From: an uncultured Prevotella sp.
Lineage (GTDB): Bacteria > Bacteroidota > Bacteroidia > Bacteroidales > Bacteroidaceae
DNA length: 38,750 nt
Assembly (NCBI GenBank): GCA_946188165.1
Contig: CAMHTW010000032.1
Span: 1 to 38,750 of the forward strand
Reading direction: 5' to 3'
The notes under the pieces were generated by a model, which ran no database searches, was not told where the DNA came from, and worked only from the letters and a program-made list of their open reading frames with translations. Shown in pieces: positions 24,743 through 32,306 of this stretch (its first letter is position 1; the number at the start of each line of letters is the position of its first letter). A program made the translations under genes and the position numbers.

Positions 24743-25825
24743 ATGGAAGAGAAAGAAGTTGTATTGATGAAAGGCAATGAGGCGATTGCCCATGCTGCTA
24801 TTCGTTGCGGATGCGACGGCTATTTCGGCTATCCTATTACTCCGCAGAGTGAAGTGATTGAGACGTTGGCTGAGCTGAAACCTTGGGAAACCACTGGTAT
24901 GCAGGTGGTGCAGGCTGAAAGCGAGCTGGCTTCTATTTATATGGTCTATGGTGCTGCCGGTGCCGGCAAGCGTGCCATGACCTCGTCCAGTTCTCCTGGT
25001 ATTGCCCTGATGCAGGAGGGTATCACATATATGGCTGGTGCCGAGGTGCCTGGCGTATTTGTCAACGTGCAGCGCGGCGGCCCCGGACTGGGCACCATCC
25101 AGCCCTCGCAGGGCGACTATTTCCAAGCTACCCGTGGTGGCGGTAATGGTGACTACAAGGTCATCGTGTTGGCTCCTTCTTCCGTACAGGAGATGGCTGA
25201 TTTCGTTGATCTTGCCTTCGAGTTGGCTTTCAAGTATCGCAACCCAGCTATGATTCTGAGCGATGGTGTCATCGGTCAGATGATGGAGAAGGTGGTGCTG
25301 CCGCCCTACAAGCCCCGCCGTACCGACGAGGAGGTGATTAAGCAGTGTCCATGGGCCTCGACCGGTAAGCCGAAGGGTGGGAGAGAACGTGTGGTTATCA
25401 CGTCGCTGGAACTGAAACCTGAGATTATGGAGCAGCGCAATATCGCCCTGCAACAGAAATATGCTAAGATTCAAGAGAACGAGGTGCGCTTTGAAGAGCA
25501 GCTGATGGACGATGCTGAATACGCTATCGTTGCATTCGGTTCTGCAGCCCGTATTGCTGAAAAGGCTGTTGAGATAGCCCGCGAGCAGGGTGTTAAGGTC
25601 GGTTTGTTCCGTCCTATCACGTTGTTCCCCTTCCCCGAGAAGCAGATTGCTGCGTTGTCGAAGAAGGTGAAGGGCATCCTCGTGGCTGAAATCAATGCCG
25701 GACAGATGGTACAGGATGTTCGTCTGGCAGTGAATGGTGCGGTGCCCGTTGAGCAGTTTGGTCGTCTGGGTGGTATCGTTCCCGACCCTGAAGAAATTGT
25801 GGAAGCACTTAAAAAGGTTATGTAA
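24743..25825 (+). CDS. 2-oxoacid:ferredoxin oxidoreductase, alpha subunit (VorB/KorA type)
   Basis: Alpha subunit of the coenzyme A-acylating ferredoxin oxidoreductase, 360 residues. The sequence has the family start LMKGNEAIAHAAIRCGC, the YPITPQSEVIE motif that shapes the TPP and substrate site, VQAESELASI, and the RGGPGLGTIQPSQGDYFQ stretch typical of this subgroup. Many databases name this subgroup 3-methyl-2-oxobutanoate dehydrogenase subunit VorB; I regard 2-ketoisovalerate or 2-oxoglutarate as the likely substrates. The gene starts two bases after the delta gene and ends three bases before the beta gene, so the order delta-alpha-beta-gamma is one operon. Confidence 0.93.
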   Translation: MEEKEVVLMKGNEAIAHAAIRCGCDGYFGYPITPQSEVIETLAELKPWETTGMQVVQAESELASIYMVYGAAGAGKRAMTSSSSPGIALMQEGITYMAGAEVPGVFVNVQRGGPGLGTIQPSQGDYFQATRGGGNGDYKVIVLAPSSVQEMADFVDLAFELAFKYRNPAMILSDGVIGQMMEKVVLPPYKPRRTDEEVIKQCPWASTGKPKGGRERVVITSLELKPEIMEQRNIALQQKYAKIQENEVRFEEQLMDDAEYAIVAFGSAARIAEKAVEIAREQGVKVGLFRPITLFPFPEKQIAALSKKVKGILVAEINAGQMVQDVRLAVNGAVPVEQFGRLGGIVPDPEEIVEALKKVM

Positions 25826-25828
25826 GCT

Positions 25829-26602
25829 ATGGATAGAAATCAAATAGTTAGTCCAGAGAACATCGTCTGCAAGAAGCCGACGCTGATGAACGACAACAAT
25901 ATGCACTACTGCCCAGGCTGTAGTCATGGTGTGGTGCATAAGCTCATTGCCGAAGTCATCGAAGAGATGGGTATGGAAGACAAGGCTGTAGGTGTATCGC
26001 CTGTAGGCTGTGCCGTCTTCGCGTACAATTATATAGATATAGACTGGCAGGAGGCTGCCCATGGTCGTGCTCCCGCACTGGCTACGGGTATCAAGCGCTG
26101 CTGGCCCGACCGTCTGGTGTTCACCTATCAGGGTGATGGCGACTTGGCATGTATTGGTACCTGTGAGACCATCCACGCCCTGAATCGTGGCGAGAATATC
26201 GTCATCATCTTTGTCAACAATGCCATCTATGGCATGACGGGTGGTCAGATGGCGCCTACGACGCTGATTGGTCAGAAGACTTCTACTTGTCCTTACGGTC
26301 GTGATCCGCAGTTGCACGGTTATCCTTTGAAAATGGCTGATATTGCCGCTGGTTTGGAAGGTACCTGCTATGTAACACGCCAGAGTGTCGAGACTGTAGG
26401 TGCCATCCTGAAAGCCAAGAAGGCACTGCGTAAGGCATTCGAGGCTTCAATGGCTGGCAAGGGTTCAAGTCTCGTAGAGTTTGTTTCTACCTGTAACAGT
26501 GGTTGGAAGCTCTCTCCCGCTAAGGCTAACGAATGGATGAAGGAGAACATGTTCCCCTTCTATCCTAAAGGAGACCTCAAGGACACGACAGGCGAGAAGT
26601 AA
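25829..26602 (+). CDS. 2-oxoacid:ferredoxin oxidoreductase, beta subunit (TPP-binding)
   Basis: Beta subunit of 257 residues holding thiamine diphosphate. The HYCPGCSHG motif near the N-terminus and VSPVGCAVF are typical, and the TPP-binding GDGDLACIGTCE...FVNN pattern is present (GDGD followed about 27 residues later by NN). The LLxK-type GMTGGQMAPTT sequence after the TPP site is conserved in the KorB/OorB/VorA family. It lies between alpha and gamma in the operon. Its stop codon is inside a 9-bp direct repeat (AGAAGTAAG at 26595-26603 and again at 26616-26624). Confidence 0.94.
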   Translation: MDRNQIVSPENIVCKKPTLMNDNNMHYCPGCSHGVVHKLIAEVIEEMGMEDKAVGVSPVGCAVFAYNYIDIDWQEAAHGRAPALATGIKRCWPDRLVFTYQGDGDLACIGTCETIHALNRGENIVIIFVNNAIYGMTGGQMAPTTLIGQKTSTCPYGRDPQLHGYPLKMADIAAGLEGTCYVTRQSVETVGAILKAKKALRKAFEASMAGKGSSLVEFVSTCNSGWKLSPAKANEWMKENMFPFYPKGDLKDTTGEK

Positions 26603-26624
26603 GATGTATGATGTAAGAAGTAAG
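26595..26624 (+). repeat. Direct repeat around the beta subunit stop codon
   Basis: AGAAGTAAG occurs at 26595-26603 and at 26616-26624, separated by an ATGTATGATGTA stretch. The beta subunit stop TAA (26600-26602) is inside the first copy. It fills the spacer to the gamma gene at 26630. Confidence 0.8.
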
Positions 26625-26629
26625 AAGTT

Positions 26630-27172
26630 ATGAAAAAGGAAATAATCATTTCAGGTTTCGGAGGTCAGGGCGTGCTTTCGATGGGTAAGATTCTGGCATA
26701 TAGTGGACTGATGGACAATAAAGAGGTAACATGGATGCCTGCTTATGGTCCTGAACAGCGCGGTGGTACAGCCAACGTGACGGTAATAGTCAGTGACGAA
26801 CGTATATCTTCGCCCATCCTCAGCAAGTATGACATCGCTGTGGTATTGAACCAGCCCTCGCTTGAGAAGTTCGAACCCAAAATCAAGCCCGGCGGTATTC
26901 TTATCTACGATGGTTTTGGTATCATCAACAAGCCTACTCGTAAAGACATCACAGTCTATGAAATCAATGCTATGGACAAAGCTGCCGAGATGAAGAACTC
27001 GAAGGTGTTCAACATGATTGTATTAGGCGGATTGTTGAAGATTGCTCCCGTCGTAAGTACGACGGGTGTTGAGAAGGCGTTGAAAAAGACACTGCCTGAA
27101 CGTCACCACGATTTGATTCCTCTGAATATGCAGGCCATAGAAGAGGGAGGTAAGATTATTGAACAGCAATAA
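26630..27172 (+). CDS. 2-oxoacid:ferredoxin oxidoreductase, gamma subunit
   Basis: Gamma subunit of 180 residues completing the delta-alpha-beta-gamma enzyme. The start IIISGFGGQGVLSMGKILAY is the diagnostic glycine-rich motif, and PAYGPEQRGGTANVTVI is the conserved second segment. It is the last gene of the operon; a hairpin terminator follows at 27234. The full set suggests one of the two-oxoacid routes used by anaerobic Bacteroidota either for 2-oxoglutarate oxidation or for reversible branched-chain acid interconversion. Which direction it runs is not visible in the sequence. Confidence 0.93.
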   Translation: MKKEIIISGFGGQGVLSMGKILAYSGLMDNKEVTWMPAYGPEQRGGTANVTVIVSDERISSPILSKYDIAVVLNQPSLEKFEPKIKPGGILIYDGFGIINKPTRKDITVYEINAMDKAAEMKNSKVFNMIVLGGLLKIAPVVSTTGVEKALKKTLPERHHDLIPLNMQAIEEGGKIIEQQ

Positions 27173-27233
27173 TTCCCGCGCGTACATAAATATTATATAA
27201 TGTACTATCTGATAACAAATATGTAAGATTTCC

Positions 27234-27275
27234 AGAGGTTGCCTACTACTAATAGTATGGTAACCTCTTTTTTTT
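27234..27275 (+). terminator. Terminator of the oxidoreductase operon
   Basis: AGAGGTT (27234-27240) pairs with AACCTCT (27262-27268); additional inner pairing TAC...GTA shortens the loop. A run of eight T residues follows. Confidence 0.85.
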
Positions 27276-27358
27276 GCCTATAAATAGGGCGTTTCCTCCT
27301 GCATTTGGTCCTAAAAGGATAAAAAATACACTTATTTAGATATTTTTTTGCAAAAAAT

Positions 27359-27390
27359 TTTGGAAGATTACAGTTTTTTTCGTTACTTTG
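27359..27390 (+). promoter_or_regulatory. Promoter of the OmpA-family gene
   Basis: TTTG (27359-27362), 20 bases, TTACTTTG (27383-27390; one mismatch to TAnnTTTG), followed by an AT-rich leader of about 45 bases. Confidence 0.75.
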
Positions 27391-27438
27391 CACCCGAAAT
27401 AAACTATTTAATAGGTACATAATTAAATTTTTATCAAA

Positions 27439-28638
27439 ATGAAGAAATTATTTTTAATGCTTGCTGCAGCTACTTTTGCAGCTAACGTAAGCGCACAGAA
27501 CACAGTAATTACATCGAACAAGTTTGGTGATAACTGGTATGTTGGTGTCAATGGTGGTGTTGCTACTCCTATGCAGAAGTACGGTGACAATGGCTTTATG
27601 AAGGGTTTCGCTCCTAATGTAGGTCTCCGTGTTGGTAAGAACTTGACTACCGTATTCGGTTTGGCTGCTGAGGGGCAGGCTTATTTCCTTTCAAAGAGCG
27701 ATTCTAAGTCTATGATGGGCAACAAGACCTTTATCAACGCAACTAATGTTAGTTTGCTGGGTACTTTCAACCTGAGTAACCTGTTCGCTGGTTATAACGG
27801 TGAGCCCCGCAGCTTCGAAGTGATTGCACTCGGCGGTTTTGGTTGGGAGCACATTTTTGGTGGTCTGAGCAAAGCAAATGCATTGACTTCTAAGGCTGCT
27901 ATTGATTTCGCTTTCAATCTGGGTGCTGCTAAGGCTTTGCAGCTCTACATTGAGCCCGCTGTTGTGTTCGGACTTGATCACTATAGCTTGTCTGCTGCTG
28001 CAAATGCTCTTGCAATGAATCCTGGTACTATGAAGTATGACAGCCGTAACGGCCTGTTCCAGCTGAATGTCGGTTTGAACTACAAGTTCGGTAACAGCAA
28101 CGGTACTCACAATTTTGCTAAGGCTCAGCTCCGCGACCAGAACGAAATTGATCAGTTGAACGCTAAGATCAACGAGCTTCGCGCTGAGAGCAATGCTAAG
28201 GATGGTAAGATTGCTGCCGACGGTCGCACTATCGCTGACCTCCAGGCTCAGCTGGTTGCTTGCCAGAACAAGCCCGCTCCCACAGCTAAGGTTGTCGTTA
28301 AGCAGAACTCACAGCTCCAGCCTATCGTCATCTTCGGTGCTGGTAAGACTTCTATCGACGCTGCTCAGTATGCTAGCATTGAGATGGTTGCTAAGTACAT
28401 GCGCAACCACAAGGATGCTAAGATCCTGATTAAGGGTTATGCTTCTCCCGAGGGCGACGAAGTGAAGAATAAGGCTCTTGCTGACGGCCGCGCCGAGAGT
28501 GTTAAGAACGCTCTGATTAAGCGCTACAAGATTGCTGCTGATCGTATTACTGCTCAGGGTATGGGTGCTACCTCTGAACTCTCTGAGGAGAACGACTTCA
28601 ACCGCGTAGCAATGTTCTTCGATACTACTGTAAAATAA
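27439..28638 (+). CDS. OmpA-family outer membrane protein
   Basis: Major outer membrane structural protein linking the outer membrane to peptidoglycan. The 399-residue product has a signal peptide (1-20, MLAAATFAANVSAQ), an N-terminal eight-stranded-barrel region (about 30-225), a coiled coil (about 230-275, QNEIDQLNAKINELRAES), a Pro/Ala linker and a C-terminal OmpA domain (about 290-395). The peptidoglycan-binding segment NKALADGRAESVKNALI is present. Codons are strongly biased (GCT, GGT, AAG, CGC), as expected for an abundant protein. It has its own promoter and a strong terminator, so it is monocistronic. Confidence 0.95.
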   Translation: MKKLFLMLAAATFAANVSAQNTVITSNKFGDNWYVGVNGGVATPMQKYGDNGFMKGFAPNVGLRVGKNLTTVFGLAAEGQAYFLSKSDSKSMMGNKTFINATNVSLLGTFNLSNLFAGYNGEPRSFEVIALGGFGWEHIFGGLSKANALTSKAAIDFAFNLGAAKALQLYIEPAVVFGLDHYSLSAAANALAMNPGTMKYDSRNGLFQLNVGLNYKFGNSNGTHNFAKAQLRDQNEIDQLNAKINELRAESNAKDGKIAADGRTIADLQAQLVACQNKPAPTAKVVVKQNSQLQPIVIFGAGKTSIDAAQYASIEMVAKYMRNHKDAKILIKGYASPEGDEVKNKALADGRAESVKNALIKRYKIAADRITAQGMGATSELSEENDFNRVAMFFDTTVK

Positions 28639-28665
28639 GTCGAAACATAACAAGTCAATAAATGG

Positions 28666-28697
28666 TCCCTGCAGATTTGATTCTGCAGGGATTTTTT
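28666..28697 (+). terminator. Terminator of the OmpA-family gene
   Basis: Perfect 8-bp stem CCCTGCAG (28667-28674) and CTGCAGGG (28683-28690), 8-base loop, followed by ATTTTTTAT. It lies 30 bases after the stop and 12 bases before the next promoter. Confidence 0.92.
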
Positions 28698-28709
28698 ATA
28701 GGGTAATTA

Positions 28710-28741
28710 TTTGGCTTTTTCATCACTTATTTGTATCTTTG
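28710..28741 (+). promoter_or_regulatory. Promoter of the GH2-GH53 operon
   Basis: TTTG (28710-28713), 20 bases, TATCTTTG (28734-28741). Its position rules out the upstream TTG start at 28711 and favours the ATG at 28762. Confidence 0.87.
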
Positions 28742-28761
28742 CAAACAAAATGCTAAGTGTT

Positions 28762-31191
28762 ATGAAACTAAAACTACTATTTGCAGCCTTATTGTTCAGT
28801 CAGCTGACAATGGCACAAATCCGTCGTGAGATTAATTTGAAGTCGTGGGAGTTCTCTCATGACCAGCAATTGTGGACGAAGGTTGACATTCCTCATGACT
28901 GGGCTATAGCAGGACCGTTTGACAAAAAGTGGGATTTGCAGAAGGTGGCCATTACCCAGAATGGTGAGACAGAAGCTACCGAGAAAAGCGGACGTAGCGG
29001 TGCCTTGCCCTGGATTGGTGAGGGATGGTATAAGACGACTGTTGATGTGCCTGCGGGATATGAATCGGCAGAACTGGTGTTCGACGGGGCGATGTCTGAT
29101 CCTTGTGTCACGATTAACGGACAAGACGCAGGTCACTGGGCATACGGTTATAATGCCTTCCGCATAGATGCTACCCCTTACCTGAAAGCAGGAAAGCTGG
29201 ACATCAACGTACATCTGCAGAATGTGGAAGAGAGTTCACGATGGTATCCTGGTGCAGGATTATATCGTCCTGTGACATTGGTGCTGAAGCAGAATGCGCA
29301 TTTTGATGACTGGAGTCTGTATGCCCGTACGATAAGTATCGAAAAGGATAAAACCATTGTTGAGGTTGAGGGTAGGACAGTGAATGCTCGTGGTATGCAC
29401 GTTTTTTTGCACCTTGCGGGCCCCGCTGGAGAAAAGGCTAACAACGAGGTGCGTATAGAGCCCGATGGAAAGTTCTATGCTAAGTTTGTTTTAAGGAATC
29501 CGCAGCTATGGACGCCAGAAACGCCCAATCTTTATACGCTGAATGTTTGGCTGAGTGATATGAAGAACATGCGAAGGATGGACAGCAAGACGATGAAGAT
29601 AGGTGTTCGTACTGTTCGCATAGATCGTGAGCATGGCTTCCAGTTGAATGGTAAGACGCTGAAACTGAAGGGCGTCTGTCTGCATCACGACCTTGGTCCG
29701 TTGGGCGCTGCTATCAACAAGACGGCACTGATTCGTCAGATTAAGATGATGAAAGCGATGGGATGTAATGCCATTCGTACTTCACACAATATGCCATCGA
29801 CGTGGCAGATGGATGTGTGTGACTCGTTGGGTATGATGGTAATGGCTGAGTCGTTTGACATGTGGATTTATCCGAAATGTAAGAACGGCTATGCCCGTCA
29901 TTTCCGTGAGTGGGCAGAACGTGACATTACTAATCTGGTGCTGAACCACAGGAATCATCCAAGTATCGTAATGTGGTCGATAGGCAATGAAATTCCAGAA
30001 CAAGGCAGCGAGGAAGGACGGCAGATTAGTATTCAACTGCAAGGGCTATGTAATGCTCTTGACCCCACACGTCCTGTTACTCAGGGAATGGATCGTGCCG
30101 AAGCAGCTTTGAAGAGTGGCTTTGCCCAGGTGATGCAGGTGCCGGGCTTTAACTATCGCGTCCAGAAGTATGCCAACAATATCAAGCAATTGCCGCAGGG
30201 TTTCCTGCTCGGGTCTGAAACGGCATCGACGGTCAGCAGTCGTGGCGTCTATAAGTTTCCTGTTCAGGTAACAGACAATTCGCAGTATGCATCGTGGTCG
30301 CCCAAATACGATCCGAAGGCTATTCTGAATGCCGACGGACAATGCTCAAGCTATGATGTGGAATACTGCTCGTGGAGCAATCTGCCTGACGACGACTGGG
30401 TATGGCAGGACGACTACAAATGGGTGATAGGCGAATTTGTATGGACCGGCTATGACTATCTGGGTGAACCGACACCATACGATGAATACTGGCCAGCCCG
30501 TAGTTCGTATTTTGGAATATGCGATTTGGCAGGACTGCCTAAAGACCGCTACTACCTCTATAAAAGCAAGTGGAATCAAACGGAACATACCGTTCACTTG
30601 TTGCCCCACTGGACATGGCCTGACCGTAAGGGAAAGGTAACACCCGTCTATTGCTATACGGATGGGGTAGAGGCAGAACTCTTTATCAATGGCAAGTCTC
30701 AGGGACGTATTCGGAAAAATCCAAAGGAACGTTTAGATCGTTATCGTCTGCGTTGGAATGACGTCAAGTATGAGCCTGGAGAAATCAAGGTCATTGCCTA
30801 TGACGAAAAAGGCAATCAGATTGGTGAGGATGTGCGTCAGACGGCAGGCAAGGCCGTACAGCTGGTAGCTCAAACGGAAACTGAGGAACATAAAGCTGAT
30901 GGCGAAGATTTGATTTATGTCAGAATCAGTGTAATGGATAAAAAGGGCGTACCTGTACCCACTTGTCAGGATGCTTTGACATTCAGTGTGAGTGGTGAAG
31001 CCAAATTTGAGGCAGCTTGCAATGGAGACGCCACTTCACTGGAATCTTTCAGACAGCCTAAGATGAAACTGTTTAATGGCGAACTGATTGTCATACTACG
31101 TCCAACCACGAAGGCTGGAAATGTGACGCTGACAGTCAAGGACCAGCGTGGAAAACTGAAGCCTGCAATCTTGAATCTTGAAACAAAATGA
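28762..31191 (+). CDS. Glycoside hydrolase family 2 beta-galactosidase-type enzyme
   Basis: Secreted or periplasmic glycosidase of 809 residues, most likely a beta-galactosidase. A signal peptide ends near LFSQLTMAQ (residue 19). It has the GH2 sugar-binding, Ig-like and TIM-barrel domains, followed by a DUF4982-like domain (VYCYTDGVEAELFINGKSQG) and a further beta-domain. Catalytic acid/base E410 is in WSIGNEIPE and nucleophile E558 in VIGEFVWTGYDY, both intact. The start at ATG 28762 follows the promoter at 28710-28741; ATG 28750 is possible but almost at the transcription start. It overlaps the GH53 gene by four bases. Other GH2 activities (for example beta-glucuronidase) cannot be fully excluded, but the GH53 partner favours galactosidase. 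Confidence 0.93.
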   Translation: MKLKLLFAALLFSQLTMAQIRREINLKSWEFSHDQQLWTKVDIPHDWAIAGPFDKKWDLQKVAITQNGETEATEKSGRSGALPWIGEGWYKTTVDVPAGYESAELVFDGAMSDPCVTINGQDAGHWAYGYNAFRIDATPYLKAGKLDINVHLQNVEESSRWYPGAGLYRPVTLVLKQNAHFDDWSLYARTISIEKDKTIVEVEGRTVNARGMHVFLHLAGPAGEKANNEVRIEPDGKFYAKFVLRNPQLWTPETPNLYTLNVWLSDMKNMRRMDSKTMKIGVRTVRIDREHGFQLNGKTLKLKGVCLHHDLGPLGAAINKTALIRQIKMMKAMGCNAIRTSHNMPSTWQMDVCDSLGMMVMAESFDMWIYPKCKNGYARHFREWAERDITNLVLNHRNHPSIVMWSIGNEIPEQGSEEGRQISIQLQGLCNALDPTRPVTQGMDRAEAALKSGFAQVMQVPGFNYRVQKYANNIKQLPQGFLLGSETASTVSSRGVYKFPVQVTDNSQYASWSPKYDPKAILNADGQCSSYDVEYCSWSNLPDDDWVWQDDYKWVIGEFVWTGYDYLGEPTPYDEYWPARSSYFGICDLAGLPKDRYYLYKSKWNQTEHTVHLLPHWTWPDRKGKVTPVYCYTDGVEAELFINGKSQGRIRKNPKERLDRYRLRWNDVKYEPGEIKVIAYDEKGNQIGEDVRQTAGKAVQLVAQTETEEHKADGEDLIYVRISVMDKKGVPVPTCQDALTFSVSGEAKFEAACNGDATSLESFRQPKMKLFNGELIVILRPTTKAGNVTLTVKDQRGKLKPAILNLETK

Positions 31192-32210
31192 AGCGACGTC
31201 TAAACATACTTTTTCTTGCTTGTGTCTCACTGATCGTCAGTGCACAAAAGACCTTTTGGCTTGGTGCAGACATCAGTGGAACAACGGATTTGGAAGCTCG
31301 ACATGTACAGCTACGAAACAGCAAGGGGGAACCTCGTGAATGTACGGCGTTGATGCGCGAATTAGGATTGAATGCCGTCCGTCTGCGTGTCTGGGTGAAT
31401 CCTAAAGACGGGCTTTGCAGCAAAGATGATGTCGTCAAAATGGCACGTCGAGCCAATGACTGGGGTATGGCTCTGATGATTGACTTCCACTATAGCGACT
31501 GGTGGGCCGATCCTGGTCAGCAGAACATCCCTGCTGCTTGGAAGGAGATGAACTACGAACAGATGAAGCAGGCCTTAGCAGAGCATACGCGTGAAGTGCT
31601 GCAAGCCATCAAAGAGGCTGGGGTAGACGTGCGATGGGTGCAGGTGGGTAATGAGACTACCAACGGATTCCTATGGCCTATGGGGCGTGCTCAGGAGAAC
31701 ATGCGCCAGTATGCAGGCTTGACAGATGCTGGATATGCAGCTGTCAAACAAGTATTTCCAAAAGCAGAGGTAATTGTCCATTTGGACGGTGCTTATGATC
31801 CTAAACGATATGACTATATCTTTGACGGACTAAATAAATATGGTGCCCGATATGATATGATAGGTCTGAGTGTCTATCCTTACTGGGATATGCGAGGTAA
31901 GCATACGGCATCGTGGCAGGAGACGGTAGAGAAAGCAACCATCAATATTAATCGTTTGTGGACTAAATATCACAAGCCTATGTTGGTGGTGGAAACTGGT
32001 GTCGAAGCCGCAAAACCTGTCGAGGGCAAGAAGATACTGTCGGCTGTTATTGATATGGCCCGTAACCATTGTGGAGGGCACTGTCAGGGCGTGTTCTATT
32101 GGGCACCAGAGACAGACCGTTTCTATAAGTTAGGAGCCTTCCAAAATAATCGTCCAACAATCATCATGGATGCCTTTACGGAAGCTTCTAAAACTATTGA
32201 TGCTGAATAA
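31188..32210 (+). CDS. GH53 endo-beta-1,4-galactanase
   Basis: Arabinogalactan endo-beta-1,4-galactanase, which cuts the galactan side chains of pectin. The 340-residue product has a signal peptide (to about residue 20, LIVSAQ) and a complete GH53 barrel: GADISGTTDLEAR at the start, LRVWVNP, DFHYSDWWADPGQQ, acid/base E156 in VQVGNETTNG, and nucleophile E269 in LVVETGV. No carbohydrate-binding module or lipoprotein cysteine is visible. The ATG is inside the stop of the GH2 gene (ATGA overlap), so the two enzymes are made together. Products of this enzyme would be galacto-oligosaccharides suited to the upstream GH2 enzyme. Confidence 0.95.
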   Translation: MKRRLNILFLACVSLIVSAQKTFWLGADISGTTDLEARHVQLRNSKGEPRECTALMRELGLNAVRLRVWVNPKDGLCSKDDVVKMARRANDWGMALMIDFHYSDWWADPGQQNIPAAWKEMNYEQMKQALAEHTREVLQAIKEAGVDVRWVQVGNETTNGFLWPMGRAQENMRQYAGLTDAGYAAVKQVFPKAEVIVHLDGAYDPKRYDYIFDGLNKYGARYDMIGLSVYPYWDMRGKHTASWQETVEKATININRLWTKYHKPMLVVETGVEAAKPVEGKKILSAVIDMARNHCGGHCQGVFYWAPETDRFYKLGAFQNNRPTIIMDAFTEASKTIDAE

Positions 32211-32246
32211 TAATTGCATATTGTGTAAAAGAAATCATTACGAAAG

Positions 32247-32278
32247 TTTGGAATTGTCACATAATGTTCGTATCTTTG
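32247..32278 (+). promoter_or_regulatory. Promoter of the FlaA1/CapD-type gene
   Basis: TTTG (32247-32250), 20 bases, TATCTTTG (32271-32278), 28 bases before the ATG at 32307. An exact consensus match. Confidence 0.88.
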
Positions 32279-32306
32279 CACCGGTTTAGAAGAGAATTGC
32301 GGTGTT

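Noticed and set aside
24635..26317. A 560-codon open frame on the minus strand opposite the alpha and beta oxidoreductase genes
   Set aside because: It lies entirely opposite well-identified genes, crosses their boundary, has low-complexity His/Leu/Thr composition typical of antisense frames of biased codons, and no domain is recognisable.
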